A DNA stretch of 64,000 bases, taken from positions 84,817,484 to 84,881,483 of the forward strand of contig CM066313.1 in NCBI GenBank assembly GCA_033807775.1, given 5' to 3'. The position numbers and the translations under genes were made by a program. Below, piece after piece: positions 1-9,029 of the stretch (position 1 is its first letter; the number at the start of each line of letters is the position of its first letter). This stretch comes from Saussurea involucrata (lineage: Eukaryota; Streptophyta; Magnoliopsida; Asterales; Asteraceae). Below the pieces are notes generated by a model. That model had not been told where the DNA came from, ran no database searches, and saw only the letters and a program-made list of their open reading frames with translations.

Positions 1-70
1 TAGGTGGGAAAAAGTGAAGGAAGTTGCTGGGTTGGTGTTGCGATTCGTGAGCACGTCGTTTAGCTTTGAG

Positions 71-669
71 GTGAGTTCTCTCACCGCGTAGTTAGGAATT
101 TCATGTATGTCGTTATTTTGTGTTACGTGTGATTACGTGTATTTATGTGCTTACGTGAACTAGATGGGATGTGATAACTGGTTGTGATTTATTAGATTCG
201 TATGTGGAATATATATATGCATGTGTACACCTCGGTGGGACTGAGGGGCTCGGTGGGACCGAGGGCTTGGTGGGACTAAGCTAGTACAACAATTTTTACT
301 CGGTGGGACCGAGGGCTCGGTGGGACTGAGCTTGTATTAATTACTCGGTGGGACCGAGGGCTTGGTGGGACTAAGCTAGTACAACAATTTTTACTCGGTG
401 GGACCGAGGGCTCGGTGGGACTGAGCTTGTATTAATTACTCGGTGGGACCGAGGGCTCGGTGGGACTGAGCTTGTATTAATGTATTTTGTGTACTCGGTG
501 GGACCGAGGTTCGTGCTTATATAATAATCATTATGTGGTTTGATATTCGTGATGATGGTGATGTTGCCTACTTGCGAGTAGGGGCGATATGCGTGGGGTT
601 GCTACCTACGTGCGTGATTGAATTCACTAAGCGTTTAGCTTACCCTTTCCCAATGTGTTGTTATTTCAG
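71..669 (+). other. Candidate GT-AG leader intron inside family A LTR
   Basis: A strong donor (GAG|GTGAGT at 71) and a pyrimidine-rich acceptor (TTATTTCAG at 661-669) bracket the hairpin array. The family B LTR has both signals in the same order (donor at 33652, acceptor ending 49397), although the rest of its sequence has diverged. The signals are seen; use of the intron is inferred. If used, transcription starts upstream of it, which fits the purine-rich UTR-like DNA near the start of the LTR. Confidence 0.45.
230..508 (+). repeat. Array of 12 GGG-loop hairpins in the LTR
   Basis: Twelve copies of a 15-bp unit occur, typically CTCGGTGGGACCGAG: arms CTCGGT and ACCGAG around an invariant GGG. 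Variants CTCGGTGGGACTGAG and CTTGGTGGGACTAAG keep pairing through G-U wobbles in RNA. Units are spaced irregularly and joined by short AT-rich linkers that repeat at a higher order. The same array is present in every family A LTR here, and a shorter relative is present in family B. Confidence 0.85.
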
Positions 670-912
670 GTGCGGGCGGCAGTCGGGCGTGACAGTACAC
701 ACATGGAGCGCGGAGTGTCAAATATTATTAAACTTTCACTTTTGAACCCTTAAATTTAGTTATGAAATTTTCCGCTGCATAAACCTTGTTGATGGTTTGA
801 AGTAACGACGTTAATTTTATTTAAGACGTGAATTATTAAATCATGGTTGTTTTAATGAAATGTATGTTTTAAAAATTTTAAATTTCCTTGTAATTTTTGG
901 GATGTTACAACT

Positions 913-924
913 TGGTATCAGAGC
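913..924 (+). promoter_or_regulatory. Primer binding site (initiator tRNA-Met)
   Basis: TGGTATCAGAGC lies three bases after the LTR end. It is the usual plant sequence complementary to the 3' end of initiator methionine tRNA, which primes minus-strand synthesis. Confidence 0.9.
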
Positions 925-1706
925 ACGGCTTGAGTGAATCAAACACATCTCGGTGTGTTTGGTCTCAAGTTGCGGCTAAGAGATCTTTAAATTCTTTTAT
1001 CAAAATCTTTGTTTTAAATGAAAAGAGAAAACCCGTTGGGAACGGTGATCGTGGGCGCAGTGTGTACAGTCAGCCGACGCCAGCTGGGAAGGTAAGGAAC
1101 TTAGTGTACCTATTGCTTCCAGGTGTAGTGTACGCATGCTAGATTGCTTATGTGAACTGTATGGTACCGTATGCTGGTTTATCGCTTATAGGAACTCATG
1201 CTAGCTTTGATAGGTTGTTAAGCGAATGCACTCTAGGTTGTATGCAGTAGGAACTGAATAGCCTTAGAATATTAGATTTAATTCTATTGCGCAGCTCTTG
1301 TTTGAGTCCAACCGTTCTAGGATAGAGTCTCTTATTCGAACGTCTATTTGGTTTTACACTGTATACGACCGTGCATTCACGAGGCGACTCGTCAGGGTTA
1401 GTGGGGTTTCCGTGTTGGCAAGAGATAGTGGGTGATATGACCTTTCTAGAGAGTTAGGAAAAGTGTTTGTACGGGCTGGATTGGCTATATGTGTTTATTT
1501 GTGGTAATCGACTACTTGAATGTCTCGGGACAGGACTCGAAAACGAGTAAGGATAGGTGTGAAGGGTAGTAGTAGAGCTCCTACTATCTTAAGCACAGGA
1601 TCCATGCTTGAGTCGGGGAGAGTCACGAGGGAGCCAAGGAGTGGAGTATGAGCGTGGTAGGGTGAGTTATATATGCTTATAGATCTCTGAATTTTCTCTT
1701 TCTAGA

Positions 1707-2927
1707 ATGGTCAATACAAGAAGGAACAACGCGGCGACGCCGCGAGCCGGGTCGGGGATTACTGAGGAGCGTATTAGGGAACTGATTGCTACTGAGGTTT
1801 CCCACGCGATCGGGGAGGCGATCCCCGAGATCATCACTGCTGTTCGAGAGGAGGTGGTGATCCTACTGGAGGAGCGTATTGCAGCTATTCCACTGCCTGC
1901 GGAGGGTCATCCCCGTAACCGAGAGTTCCAATACCGGGATCTCTCCGCCTGTTCCCCGCCAGAATTTAAGGGAGACCTGGATCCGATTACCAGTATGCGA
2001 TGGGTATCTGACATGGAGTTCGCATTTTTGACCAGTGGCTGCCCGGACAACCTAAAGGTCCGTTTTGCAGTAAATCTACTTCGTGACGGCGCGAAGGATT
2101 GGTGCGCCACGGCATTGACGCCTGCTGAGCGCACTACCTTGACCTGGAACGAGTTTGTCACTCGTTTCCGTGCAGAGTATGTACCGCCGGTAGAGATGGA
2201 GAGAATCGCTAAGGAATTCCTAGAACTCACCCAGACAACAGAGACGGTAAAGGAGATGAACAGGAAATTCACCGAGATGGCATTATTTTGTCCCCAATAT
2301 GCTGCCTCGGAAGAGATGAAGATGTCACGTTATAAAGATATGTTACGCACGGAGATCCGGGAGTTTGTTAGCACAGCACAGTACACTTCATTATCCGCCA
2401 TGATGGACGCCGCTCGGAGGAGGGAGCTTGAGCTGGAGACCCAAGCTAAGAAGCGGAAGGCGGCACAGCCAGTGACGCCCATCTCGGCAGTGCCGAAGCG
2501 TTCGAGGTTCACAGATACGCGCGCGGGTTCTGGGAGTGGCGGGTTTAAGCCCCGAGATACCGGAGTTAGGAGAGTTGAGGGGTGTTTTAAGTGTGGCCAA
2601 CCCGGTCACCTCAGCCGGGATTGTAAGGTTCCGTTAGTGGTTTGCTTCAACTGTAATCAGATGGGCCATGTAAGGGCCAACTGTCCTAGAGCAGGGGTAG
2701 CTATTGGGGGTGGAGCACAGAGGGCGCCTGGGAATGCCCCATTACGCATCACTGATGGTCGAACTGGTCAGCCGGGGGCGGAAGCGGCTCGAGGTAGAGT
2801 TCATCAGTTGACGGTGGATGAGGCGCAAGCGACGCCTAAAGTGGTTACAGGTATATCCCTTTTGCTTCTTTCTTCTTGTCTTTCCGTTCCATGTCATGTA
2901 TTTATTTTTGGTTCAGTTATACGTTAG
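1707..2927 (+). CDS. gag: Family A Gag (unspliced form, 406 aa)
   Basis: Capsid-nucleocapsid protein of a Ty3/gypsy chromovirus. Residues about 75-240 are the retrotransposon Gag core, including the R-F-A-V-N-L-L-R-D-G-A-K-D-W stretch. Two CCHC zinc knuckles follow: CFKCGQPGHLSRDC near residue 296 and CFNCNQMGHVRANC near 315. The start is the first ATG after a long leader and matches the family B start (M-x-x-T-R-R-N-N). Residue 381 plus one base is followed by a splice donor. Reading through the intron adds a hydrophobic tail of about 25 residues and ends at the TAG that is also the splice acceptor. Splicing instead fuses Gag to protease in frame (542 aa in total). Confidence 0.85.
   Translation: MVNTRRNNAATPRAGSGITEERIRELIATEVSHAIGEAIPEIITAVREEVVILLEERIAAIPLPAEGHPRNREFQYRDLSACSPPEFKGDLDPITSMRWVSDMEFAFLTSGCPDNLKVRFAVNLLRDGAKDWCATALTPAERTTLTWNEFVTRFRAEYVPPVEMERIAKEFLELTQTTETVKEMNRKFTEMALFCPQYAASEEMKMSRYKDMLRTEIREFVSTAQYTSLSAMMDAARRRELELETQAKKRKAAQPVTPISAVPKRSRFTDTRAGSGSGGFKPRDTGVRRVEGCFKCGQPGHLSRDCKVPLVVCFNCNQMGHVRANCPRAGVAIGGGAQRAPGNAPLRITDGRTGQPGAEAARGRVHQLTVDEAQATPKVVTGISLLLLSSCLSVPCHVFIFGSVIR
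2851..2927 (+). other. 77-bp GT-AG intron between gag and protease
   Basis: The donor is ACAG|GTATAT and the acceptor is CGTTAG|GA. Removal joins gag codon 381 plus one base to GA of the next exon (phase 1) and reads V-V-T-G-T-F-L-V-N-S into the protease. Family B has an intron of 76 bp at the identical position and phase with a different interior. This supports a real intron rather than random sequence. Confidence 0.8.
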
Positions 2928-3412
2928 GAACGTTCCTAGTTAACTCGGTGCCTGCGGTTGTGATGTTTGATAGCGGGGCCACTCACTCTTTTGTGTCTCG
3001 TACTTTTAGCGAGGGTTTGGGTCGAGTTGTAGGACGATTGAGTCATCCTCTTGTTGTCGAGGTGGCTGATGTTAGGACCTTGACGGTCACAGACGTGTTT
3101 CGCGGGTGTACCCTAGAGATCTCAGGAGTGCGGTTTCCCATTGACCTGATCCCGATCGCTATGCGGAAACTTTGCGTGATTGTGGGCATGGACTGGATGG
3201 ATAAATTTGACGCGGAGATTGTTTGTCGTCACAAACAAGTGCGAATTCGAACCCCAAGCGGGGGAGAACTGTTAGTTCAGGGAGATTCGTCTAGGCAGAC
3301 TACGGCCATATGTTCGGCTGCGAGAGCTCGGAGGTACCTCCAGCATAGTGGACAAGGATACCTGGCTTATGTGATGGACACGCGAGTTGGGGAAGCGAAG
3401 GAGGCTGAGTGA
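2928..3412 (+). pseudogene. Family A protease, truncated Pol
   Basis: Aspartic protease of the retropepsin type. The catalytic motif F-D-S-G-A-T-H-S is followed by an I-V-G-M-D-W-M-D stretch. The frame runs in from gag only through the intron. It stops at a TGA at 3410-3412 shortly after the protease domain, because the following RT is deleted and rearranged. A functional Pol therefore cannot be made from this copy. Confidence 0.82.
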
Positions 3413-3508
3413 GCTTACGGTAAAGGATCGTTATCCTTTGCCAAGGATTGACGATCTTTTCGACCACTTGCAGGAACTTCTCGAAAAGAAGTTCATAAGT
3501 CCCAGTTC
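3413..3508 (+). pseudogene. Scrambled reverse transcriptase scraps
   Basis: About 96 bp hold two RT pieces in the wrong order. The first (3413-3472) matches the family B segment reading Y-P-L-P-R-I-D-D-L-F. The second (3473-3508) matches the segment reading E-I-L-E-K-E-F-I, which lies upstream of it in family B. The join sits on a short shared L-Q sequence. Everything from the RT fingers through RNase H is missing. The identical scramble at 45906-46001 shows that it predates the duplication. Confidence 0.7.
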
Positions 3509-4426
3509 TCGATTCACCCGGGAGCTATAAAGAGGTACATAGAATTGTGTGGAGGTTACTGGTGGCTCGGCATGAAGCAGGATGTTGCTAGATGTGTGGA
3601 GGTATGTATGACCTGTCGGAAGGTCAAGGCGGAACATCAACGACCACATGGGAAATTGCAACCGTTGGAGGTCTCGGCTTGGAAATGGGAAGAGATTACC
3701 ATGGACTTCATAACGAAACTCCCGAGGACTCCCTGTGGGAACGATGCCATTTGGGTGATCGTTGACCGTCTGACCAAGAGTGCACACTTCTTGGCCATCA
3801 GGGAGAGCTTCTCGGCGAAGAAACTTGCGGAGGTGTTTGTGCGTGAGATCGTGGCCAGGCACGGGGTGCCAGTTTCGATTGTCTCCGATAGGGATACTCG
3901 TTTTACCTCTCGGTTTTGGGAGAAGTTCCAGTCGGAGATGGGTACACGATTGCACTTTAGCACGGCCTTTCATCCATAGACGGACGGACAGAGCGAGCGA
4001 ACCATTCAGACCCTCGAGGATATGCTTCGAGCTTGTGTCATTGATTTTGGAGGTAGTTGGGATCGGTACTTACCCTTGGCGGATTTTCCTACTACAACAG
4101 CTACCACTCTAGTATTGGCATGCCGCCATACGAGTTGTTGTACGGTAGGAAATGTAGGACGCCCGTTTGTTGGGGCGAGGTTGGGCATCGGGTGTTAGGG
4201 AGTACTGACGTCGTGCTGAAGACGACCGAGACAATTCAGATGGTTCGGAATCGTTTGGTTACTGCACAAAGTCGGCAGAAGAACCTCACGGAACAAGGTT
4301 GTTGGTTTGGTGGAGGTTCAATGGAGACACCGAAAGGGTTCCGAGTGGACTTGGGAACCTGAAGCGGAGATGCGAGAGAACTATCCGGAGCGGTTTGCGG
4401 GTGTAGACTTCGGGGACGAAGTCTAA
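3509..4426 (+). pseudogene. Family A integrase and chromodomain tail, broken
   Basis: The frame opens in the zinc-binding region (S-I-H-P-G, then CMTC near 3607). The catalytic core follows: first Asp in T-M-D-F-I, second Asp in V-S-D-R-D-T-R-F, and Glu in T-D-G-Q-S-E-R-T. A TAG at 3977-3979 replaces the usual Gln of F-H-P-Q-T-D-G. A one-base loss near 4087 shifts the frame before S-I-G-M-P-P-Y-E. A further deletion near 4290 joins the integrase to a chromodomain end (Q-W-R-H-R-K-G-S-E-W-T-W-E-P-E) that finishes at a TAA at 4424-4426. Three independent lesions make it non-functional. Confidence 0.85.
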
Positions 4427-4430
4427 TTCA

Positions 4431-4443
4431 AGTGGATGAGAGT
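4431..4443 (+). promoter_or_regulatory. Decayed polypurine tract
   Basis: The plus-strand priming site sits directly before the 3' LTR. It reads AAGTGGATGAGAGT here, whereas the copy at 46924-46936 keeps AAGCGGGGGAGAGT. The G run is interrupted, so priming would be impaired. Confidence 0.65.
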
Positions 4444-6844
4444 TGTAAAGCCCGTGTCCCGGTACATATTTTATTTATTAATTATTCTAATTATTGTTAA
4501 TATTTTAGTTAACGAGGTTTAGTCGAATCGGACCAAAAGGTTAATTGTGACAACTCTTGGGTTCTTGCAAGGAAAGGGATAAGTTAAGGGGCTAGTAGGG
4601 ACTTTCACCCAAAGTTTGGAAAGGGGTCAGCCCAAGGGTCGCCCTATCCCCCTTCCCCTTCGGTTTCACAGTAGCACCACCCCAATCGCAAGTCATTCTC
4701 CCCATCCCCTTCCCATTGTTGTCACCGGCGAAGTGAGTGCAAGAGAAAGAGAGAGAGATCGACGAGGAAGAAGAAAATCGAAAGGGAAAGGGAGGGTGGT
4801 CGCCGACCGGAGAAGAGAAAGGGAGGAGGATGCCGCCGCGTGGTTGCCGGAAAAAGAGAGGAAGAAGACGTCGGGTTTGGTCGGAAAAGAAGAGAAAGGA
4901 GACGCGGTGAGGTAGTTCCGTTTAATCTTTTTCGGTTGTTCTTTTGTTGTCTAAGCACCGCCGTAAACCGCCACCAGCCAACACCGCCACCGGGGGCGGC
5001 AGTGGGTGGTGCTCGGATGCTGCCCAGCGTGGCATGGCCCTTGTCTCAGTAAGCTTGTAGGTTTCCGGGTCTGTTTGATTAAGACATGGCTTAATGGTGT
5101 AAAAAATTCAATAGTTACCTTTTTATGTAATTTTTAGTGTTCTGTCCAGTTCTTCAATCGTGCGTAACTTTTCCGTCATAACTCCGTTTGAGCCGAAACT
5201 GGCGCCCACGGTTCAAGCTCGGGGTCGGGCACGTTTTCCGTGTTTTAGCGGAAAACTGGTTTGGCCTCTAGCTAGGTGAAACAGTGGCCGCAAGTTTGGT
5301 GATTCGTCATTTTATGTAAAATTCTGGAATCTGCCCTGTTTTTGCGAAGGCCATAACTTTTGACTCGTAATTCGTTTTTCCGTGAAATTGGTGCCCAAAA
5401 TTTCCAAACTGAGTTGGGAAGGTTTTTCGTGTCTTGTCGAAAATCTAATTTAGCCCGTAGCTAGGCCATATGGGGCTGTTTATACAGCCTGGTCCGAAAA
5501 ACTTCCAGCTTTCTGTCACTGTTTTGTATGGCGCATAACTTCTGTTAGGAATGTCGGGTTGGGTTGGAACTGGTGCCGAAAGTTCCGTTTCGGAGTCTAT
5601 TAAGTTTCCTCTGTTTTGCGGAAAGACCAGTTCGGACCGTAACTTGGGCGAAATTGCCATGTTGTACCGAAAGGTCCGGTGTTTCGCTGTTCTGTGAACC
5701 ACTTTTGTAAAATCCATATTAAATTATAGAAAAGTCGTTAGGACGCGTGCGATACGTCCCTGAAATCGTAAGACTGAGAACTTCGTATTTATGAATTTTA
5801 ATTTCTGTATTTATCAGTTTTAAGGGGGTAAAACAGGTCCCGAACAGACCCGTATTTTTAAGCAAAAGCTGGAATATTTAGATCTAGTAATGTGTTAGGG
5901 GTCGGGACTTTCCTTTGATATTTTTCATACGTATTTAGGTGGGAAAAAGTGAAGGAAGTTGCTGGGTTGGTGTTGCGATTCGTGAGCACGTCGTTTAGCT
6001 TTGAGGTGAGTTCTCTCACCGCGTAGTTAGGAATTTCATGTATGTCGTTATTTTGTGTTACGTGTGATTACGTGTATTTATGTGCTTACGTGAACTAGAT
6101 GGGATGTGATAACTGGTTGTGATTTATTAGATTCGTATGTGGAATATATATATGCATGTGTACACCTCGGTGGGACTGAGGGGCTCGGTGGGACCGAGGG
6201 CTTGGTGGGACTAAGCTAGTACAACAATTTTTACTCGGTGGGACCGAGGGCTCGGTGGGACTGAGCTTGTATTAATTACTCGGTGGGACCGAGGGCTTGG
6301 TGGGACTAAGCTAGTACAACAATTTTTACTCGGTGGGACCGAGGGCTCGGTGGGACTGAGCTTGTATTAATTACTCGGTGGGACCGAGGGCTCGGTGGGA
6401 CTGAGCTTGTATTAATGTATTTTGTGTACTCGGTGGGACCGAGGTTCGTGCTTATATAATAATCATTATGTGGTTTGATATTCGTGATGATGGTGATGTT
6501 GCCTACTTGCGAGTAGGGGCGATATGCGTGGGGTTGCTACCTACGTGCGTGATTGAATTCACTAAGCGTTTAGCTTACCCTTTCCCAATGTGTTGTTATT
6601 TCAGGTGCGGGCGGCAGTCGGGCGTGACAGTACACACATGGAGCGCGGAGTGTCAAATATTATTAAACTTTCACTTTTGAACCCTTGAATTTAGTTATGA
6701 AATTTTCCGCTGCATAAACCTTGTTGATGGTTTGAAGTAACGACGTTAATTTTATTTAAGACGTGAATTATTAAATCATGGTTGTTTTAATGAAATGTAT
6801 GTTTTAAAAATTTTAAATTTCCTTGTAATTTTTGGGATGTTACA
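4444..6844 (+). mobile_element. Family A LTR, complete (2401 bp), between two internal regions
   Basis: Begins TGTAAAGCCCG and ends GATGTTACA. The first part holds a pyrimidine/GA-rich UTR-like stretch (4620-4920), then three degenerate repeats (5160-5695), a donor-like GTGAGT near 6006 and the hairpin array (6167-6450). It serves as the 3' LTR of the first A copy. It is followed at once by another primer binding site and internal region instead of host DNA. Confidence 0.92.
5160..5695 (+). repeat. Three degenerate ~180-bp repeats inside the LTR
   Basis: Three successive blocks share the order CATAACT, then AACTGG(C/T)GCC, then GCGGAAA, then a G-T-A-G/A-C-T motif. They start near 5163, 5345 and 5530. 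Family B carries one or two diverged relatives (33060-33340). The similarity is clear by eye but too low for alignment without software. Confidence 0.5.
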
Positions 6845-8142
6845 ACTTGGTATCAGAGCATGGCTTGAGTGAATCAAACACATCTCGGTGTGTTTGGTCT
6901 CAAGTTGCGGCTAAGAGATCTTTAAATTCTTTTATCAAAATCTTTGTTTTAAATGAAAAGAGAAAACCCGTTGGGAACGGTGATCGTGGGCGCAGTGTGT
7001 ACAGTCAGCCGACGCCAGCTGGGAAGGTAAGGAACTTAGTGTACCTATTGCTTCCAGGTGTAGTGTACGCATGCTAGATTGCTTATGTGAACTGTATGGT
7101 ACCGTATGCTGGTTTATCGCTTATAGGAACTCATGCTAGCTTTGATAGGTTGTTAAGCGAATGCACTCTAGGTTGTATGCAGTAGGAACTGAATAGCCTT
7201 AGAATATTAGATTTAATTCTATTGCGCAGCTCTTGTTTGAGTCCAACCGTTCTAGGATAGAGTCTCTTATTCGAACGTCTATTTGGTTTTACACTGTATA
7301 CGACCGTGCATTCACGAGGCGACTCGTCAGGGTTAGTGGGGTTTCCGTGTTGGCAAGAGATAGTGGGTGATATGACCTTTCTAGAGAGTTAGGAAAAGTG
7401 TTTGTACGGGCTGGATTGGCTATATGTGTTTATTTGTGGTAATCGACTACTTGAATGTCTCGGGACAGGACTCGAAAACGAGTAAGGATAGGTGTGAAGG
7501 GTAGTAGTAGAGCTCCTACTATCTTAAGCACAGGATCCATGCTTGAGTCGGGGAGAGTCACGAGGGAGCCAAGGAGTGGAGTATGAGCGTGGTAGGGTGA
7601 GTTATATATGCTTATAGATCTCTGAATTTTCTCTTTCTAGAATGGTCAATACAAGAAGGAACAACGCGGCGACGCCGCGAGCCGGGTCGGGGATTACTGA
7701 GGAGCGTATTAGGGAACTGATTGCTACTGAGGTTTCCCACGCGATCGGGGAGGCGATCCCCGAGATCATCACTGCTGTTCGAGAGGAGGTGGTGATCCTA
7801 CTGGAGGAGCGTATTGCAGCTATTCCACTGCCTGCGGAGGGTCATCCCCGTAACCGAGAGTTCCAATACCGGGATCTCTCCGCCTGTTCCCCGCCAGAAT
7901 TTAAGGGAGACCTGGATCCGATTACCAGTATGCGATGGGTATCTGACATGGAGTTCGCATTTTTGACCAGTGGCTGCCCGGACAACCTAAAGGTCCGTTT
8001 TGCAGTAAATCTACTTCGTGACGGCGCGAAGGATTGGTGCGCCACGGCATTGACGCCTGCTGAGCGCACTACCTTGACCTGGAACGAGTTTGTCACTCGT
8101 TTCCGTGCAGAGTATGTACCGCCGGTAGAGATGGAGAGAATC
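6845..8142 (+). mobile_element. Truncated second family A internal region
   Basis: Repeats 910-2208 of the first copy almost base for base: primer binding site, leader and the first 167 codons of gag (start 7642). It stops after the codons for E-R-I at 8142. A frame continues to 8190 into unrelated sequence and makes no useful protein. A LTR-internal-LTR-internal order is the expected product of unequal recombination between LTRs, followed by a deletion that removed the rest. Confidence 0.85.
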
Positions 8143-8154
8143 AACTTGGTATCA
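8143..8154 (+). other. 12-bp filler copied from the primer binding site region
   Basis: AACTTGGTATCA lies between the broken family A gag and the family B LTR tail and belongs to neither side. It is identical to the bases at 909-920, 6844-6855 and 8226-8237. Templated filler of this kind is typical of end joining with synthesis from a nearby strand. Confidence 0.65.
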
Positions 8155-8226
8155 TATTTAATGGGTTTTATATACGAAATGTTTAATTAAAAATTTTAAA
8201 TTTCTCGAAATTTTTGGGATGTTACA
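8155..8226 (+). mobile_element. Tail end of a family B LTR
   Basis: The last 72 bp of the family B LTR, ending GATGTTACA, are retained. The second copy keeps 270 bp of this right-hand LTR portion (49343-49612), so the deletion that made the 8142/8155 junction also removed about 200 bp of this LTR. Confidence 0.85.
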
Positions 8227-9029
8227 ACTTGGTATCAGATCACAGCTTGAGTGAATCAAACGCACCTCGGTGTGTTTGGTCTCAAGTTGCGGCTGGGAAA
8301 ATTTTCAAATTCTTTATTAAACCTGTTTGGGAATAAAAGAAAAGGGTAAAAACACGTTCGAGGAACGGTGATCGAGGGCGCAGTGTGTACAGTCAGCCGG
8401 AGCCAAAGGGAAAGGTACAATGCTTAGTGTTTTATTGCTTTCTAGATCATAGAGTATGCATGCTAGATTGCCTGTTGCTGACACTATGCGGTATGTTGGA
8501 CTGCTTGCTATTAGGAATTTATGCTAATTATGATAGGTTACTAAGTGGATACCCTCTAGGTTGTATGCAGTAAGAGACTTATAGCCTTAGAATATTCGAT
8601 TTAGTTCTATTGCGCAGCTCTTGTTTGAGTCCAACCGTTCTAGGATAGAATCTTGTATTCGACTGTCTATTTGTTTTGCACTGCATGTAATCGGGTATTC
8701 GCGAGGCCACTCTTTATGATTAGTGGGGATTCGGTAGTAGCAAGGGTAGTGGTTGGGATGGAATTCCTAAGGAGCTAGGAAGAGTGAGTATATATGCCGG
8801 TGCGGGCATATGTGTGTAGTTGCGGCGAGAAGCTACTTGGACCCCTCGGGATGGGACTCGGAACGAGCGATGATAGGCGTGGAAGGTAGTAGTAGAGCTC
8901 CTACTACCGGAAGCACAGGATCAGTGCTCGAGTCGAGAAAGTCGCGAGGAATCCAAGGAGCTGAGCGTGAGTGTTGTTGATGTGAGTTATTAGGTACTAA
9001 TAACTCGTTGTATTTTTCTTCTCTCTAGA

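Larger units (their letters stand above)
1..909 (+). mobile_element. Family A 5' LTR, left part outside window
   Basis: This is the right part of a long terminal repeat whose full copies here are 2401 bp (4444-6844 and 46937-49337). It ends in TTACA, the inverse of the TGTAA that starts the complete copies. The next base begins a primer binding site. It carries a hairpin array (230-508) and a candidate leader intron (71-669). The window starts inside the LTR, so its left end and target site duplication cannot be seen. By position it corresponds to the 5' LTR of the second A copy, but it lacks the element C insertion found there. Confidence 0.9.
910..4443 (+). mobile_element. Family A internal region, first copy (Ty3/gypsy, Tekay-like, non-autonomous)
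   Basis: The order is primer binding site, untranslated leader (925-1706), gag, small intron, protease, scrambled RT scraps, integrase, a chromodomain tail and a decayed polypurine tract. The chromodomain tail and the gag type indicate a chromovirus close to Tekay/Del. Most of RT and all of RNase H are missing, so the element could move only with help from another one. No gene is seen in 925-1706. Confidence 0.88.

Noticed and set aside
533..745. A 70-codon open frame repeated in every family A LTR (also 6468, 43026, 48961)
   Set aside because: It lies across the leader-intron acceptor in LTR DNA, has no domain, and its repetition only reflects LTR copies.
4616..5052. Overlapping frames on both strands in the LTR start (also 34194, 47109)
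   Set aside because: Low-complexity GA/CT-rich UTR-like DNA with frames open on both strands; no domain.
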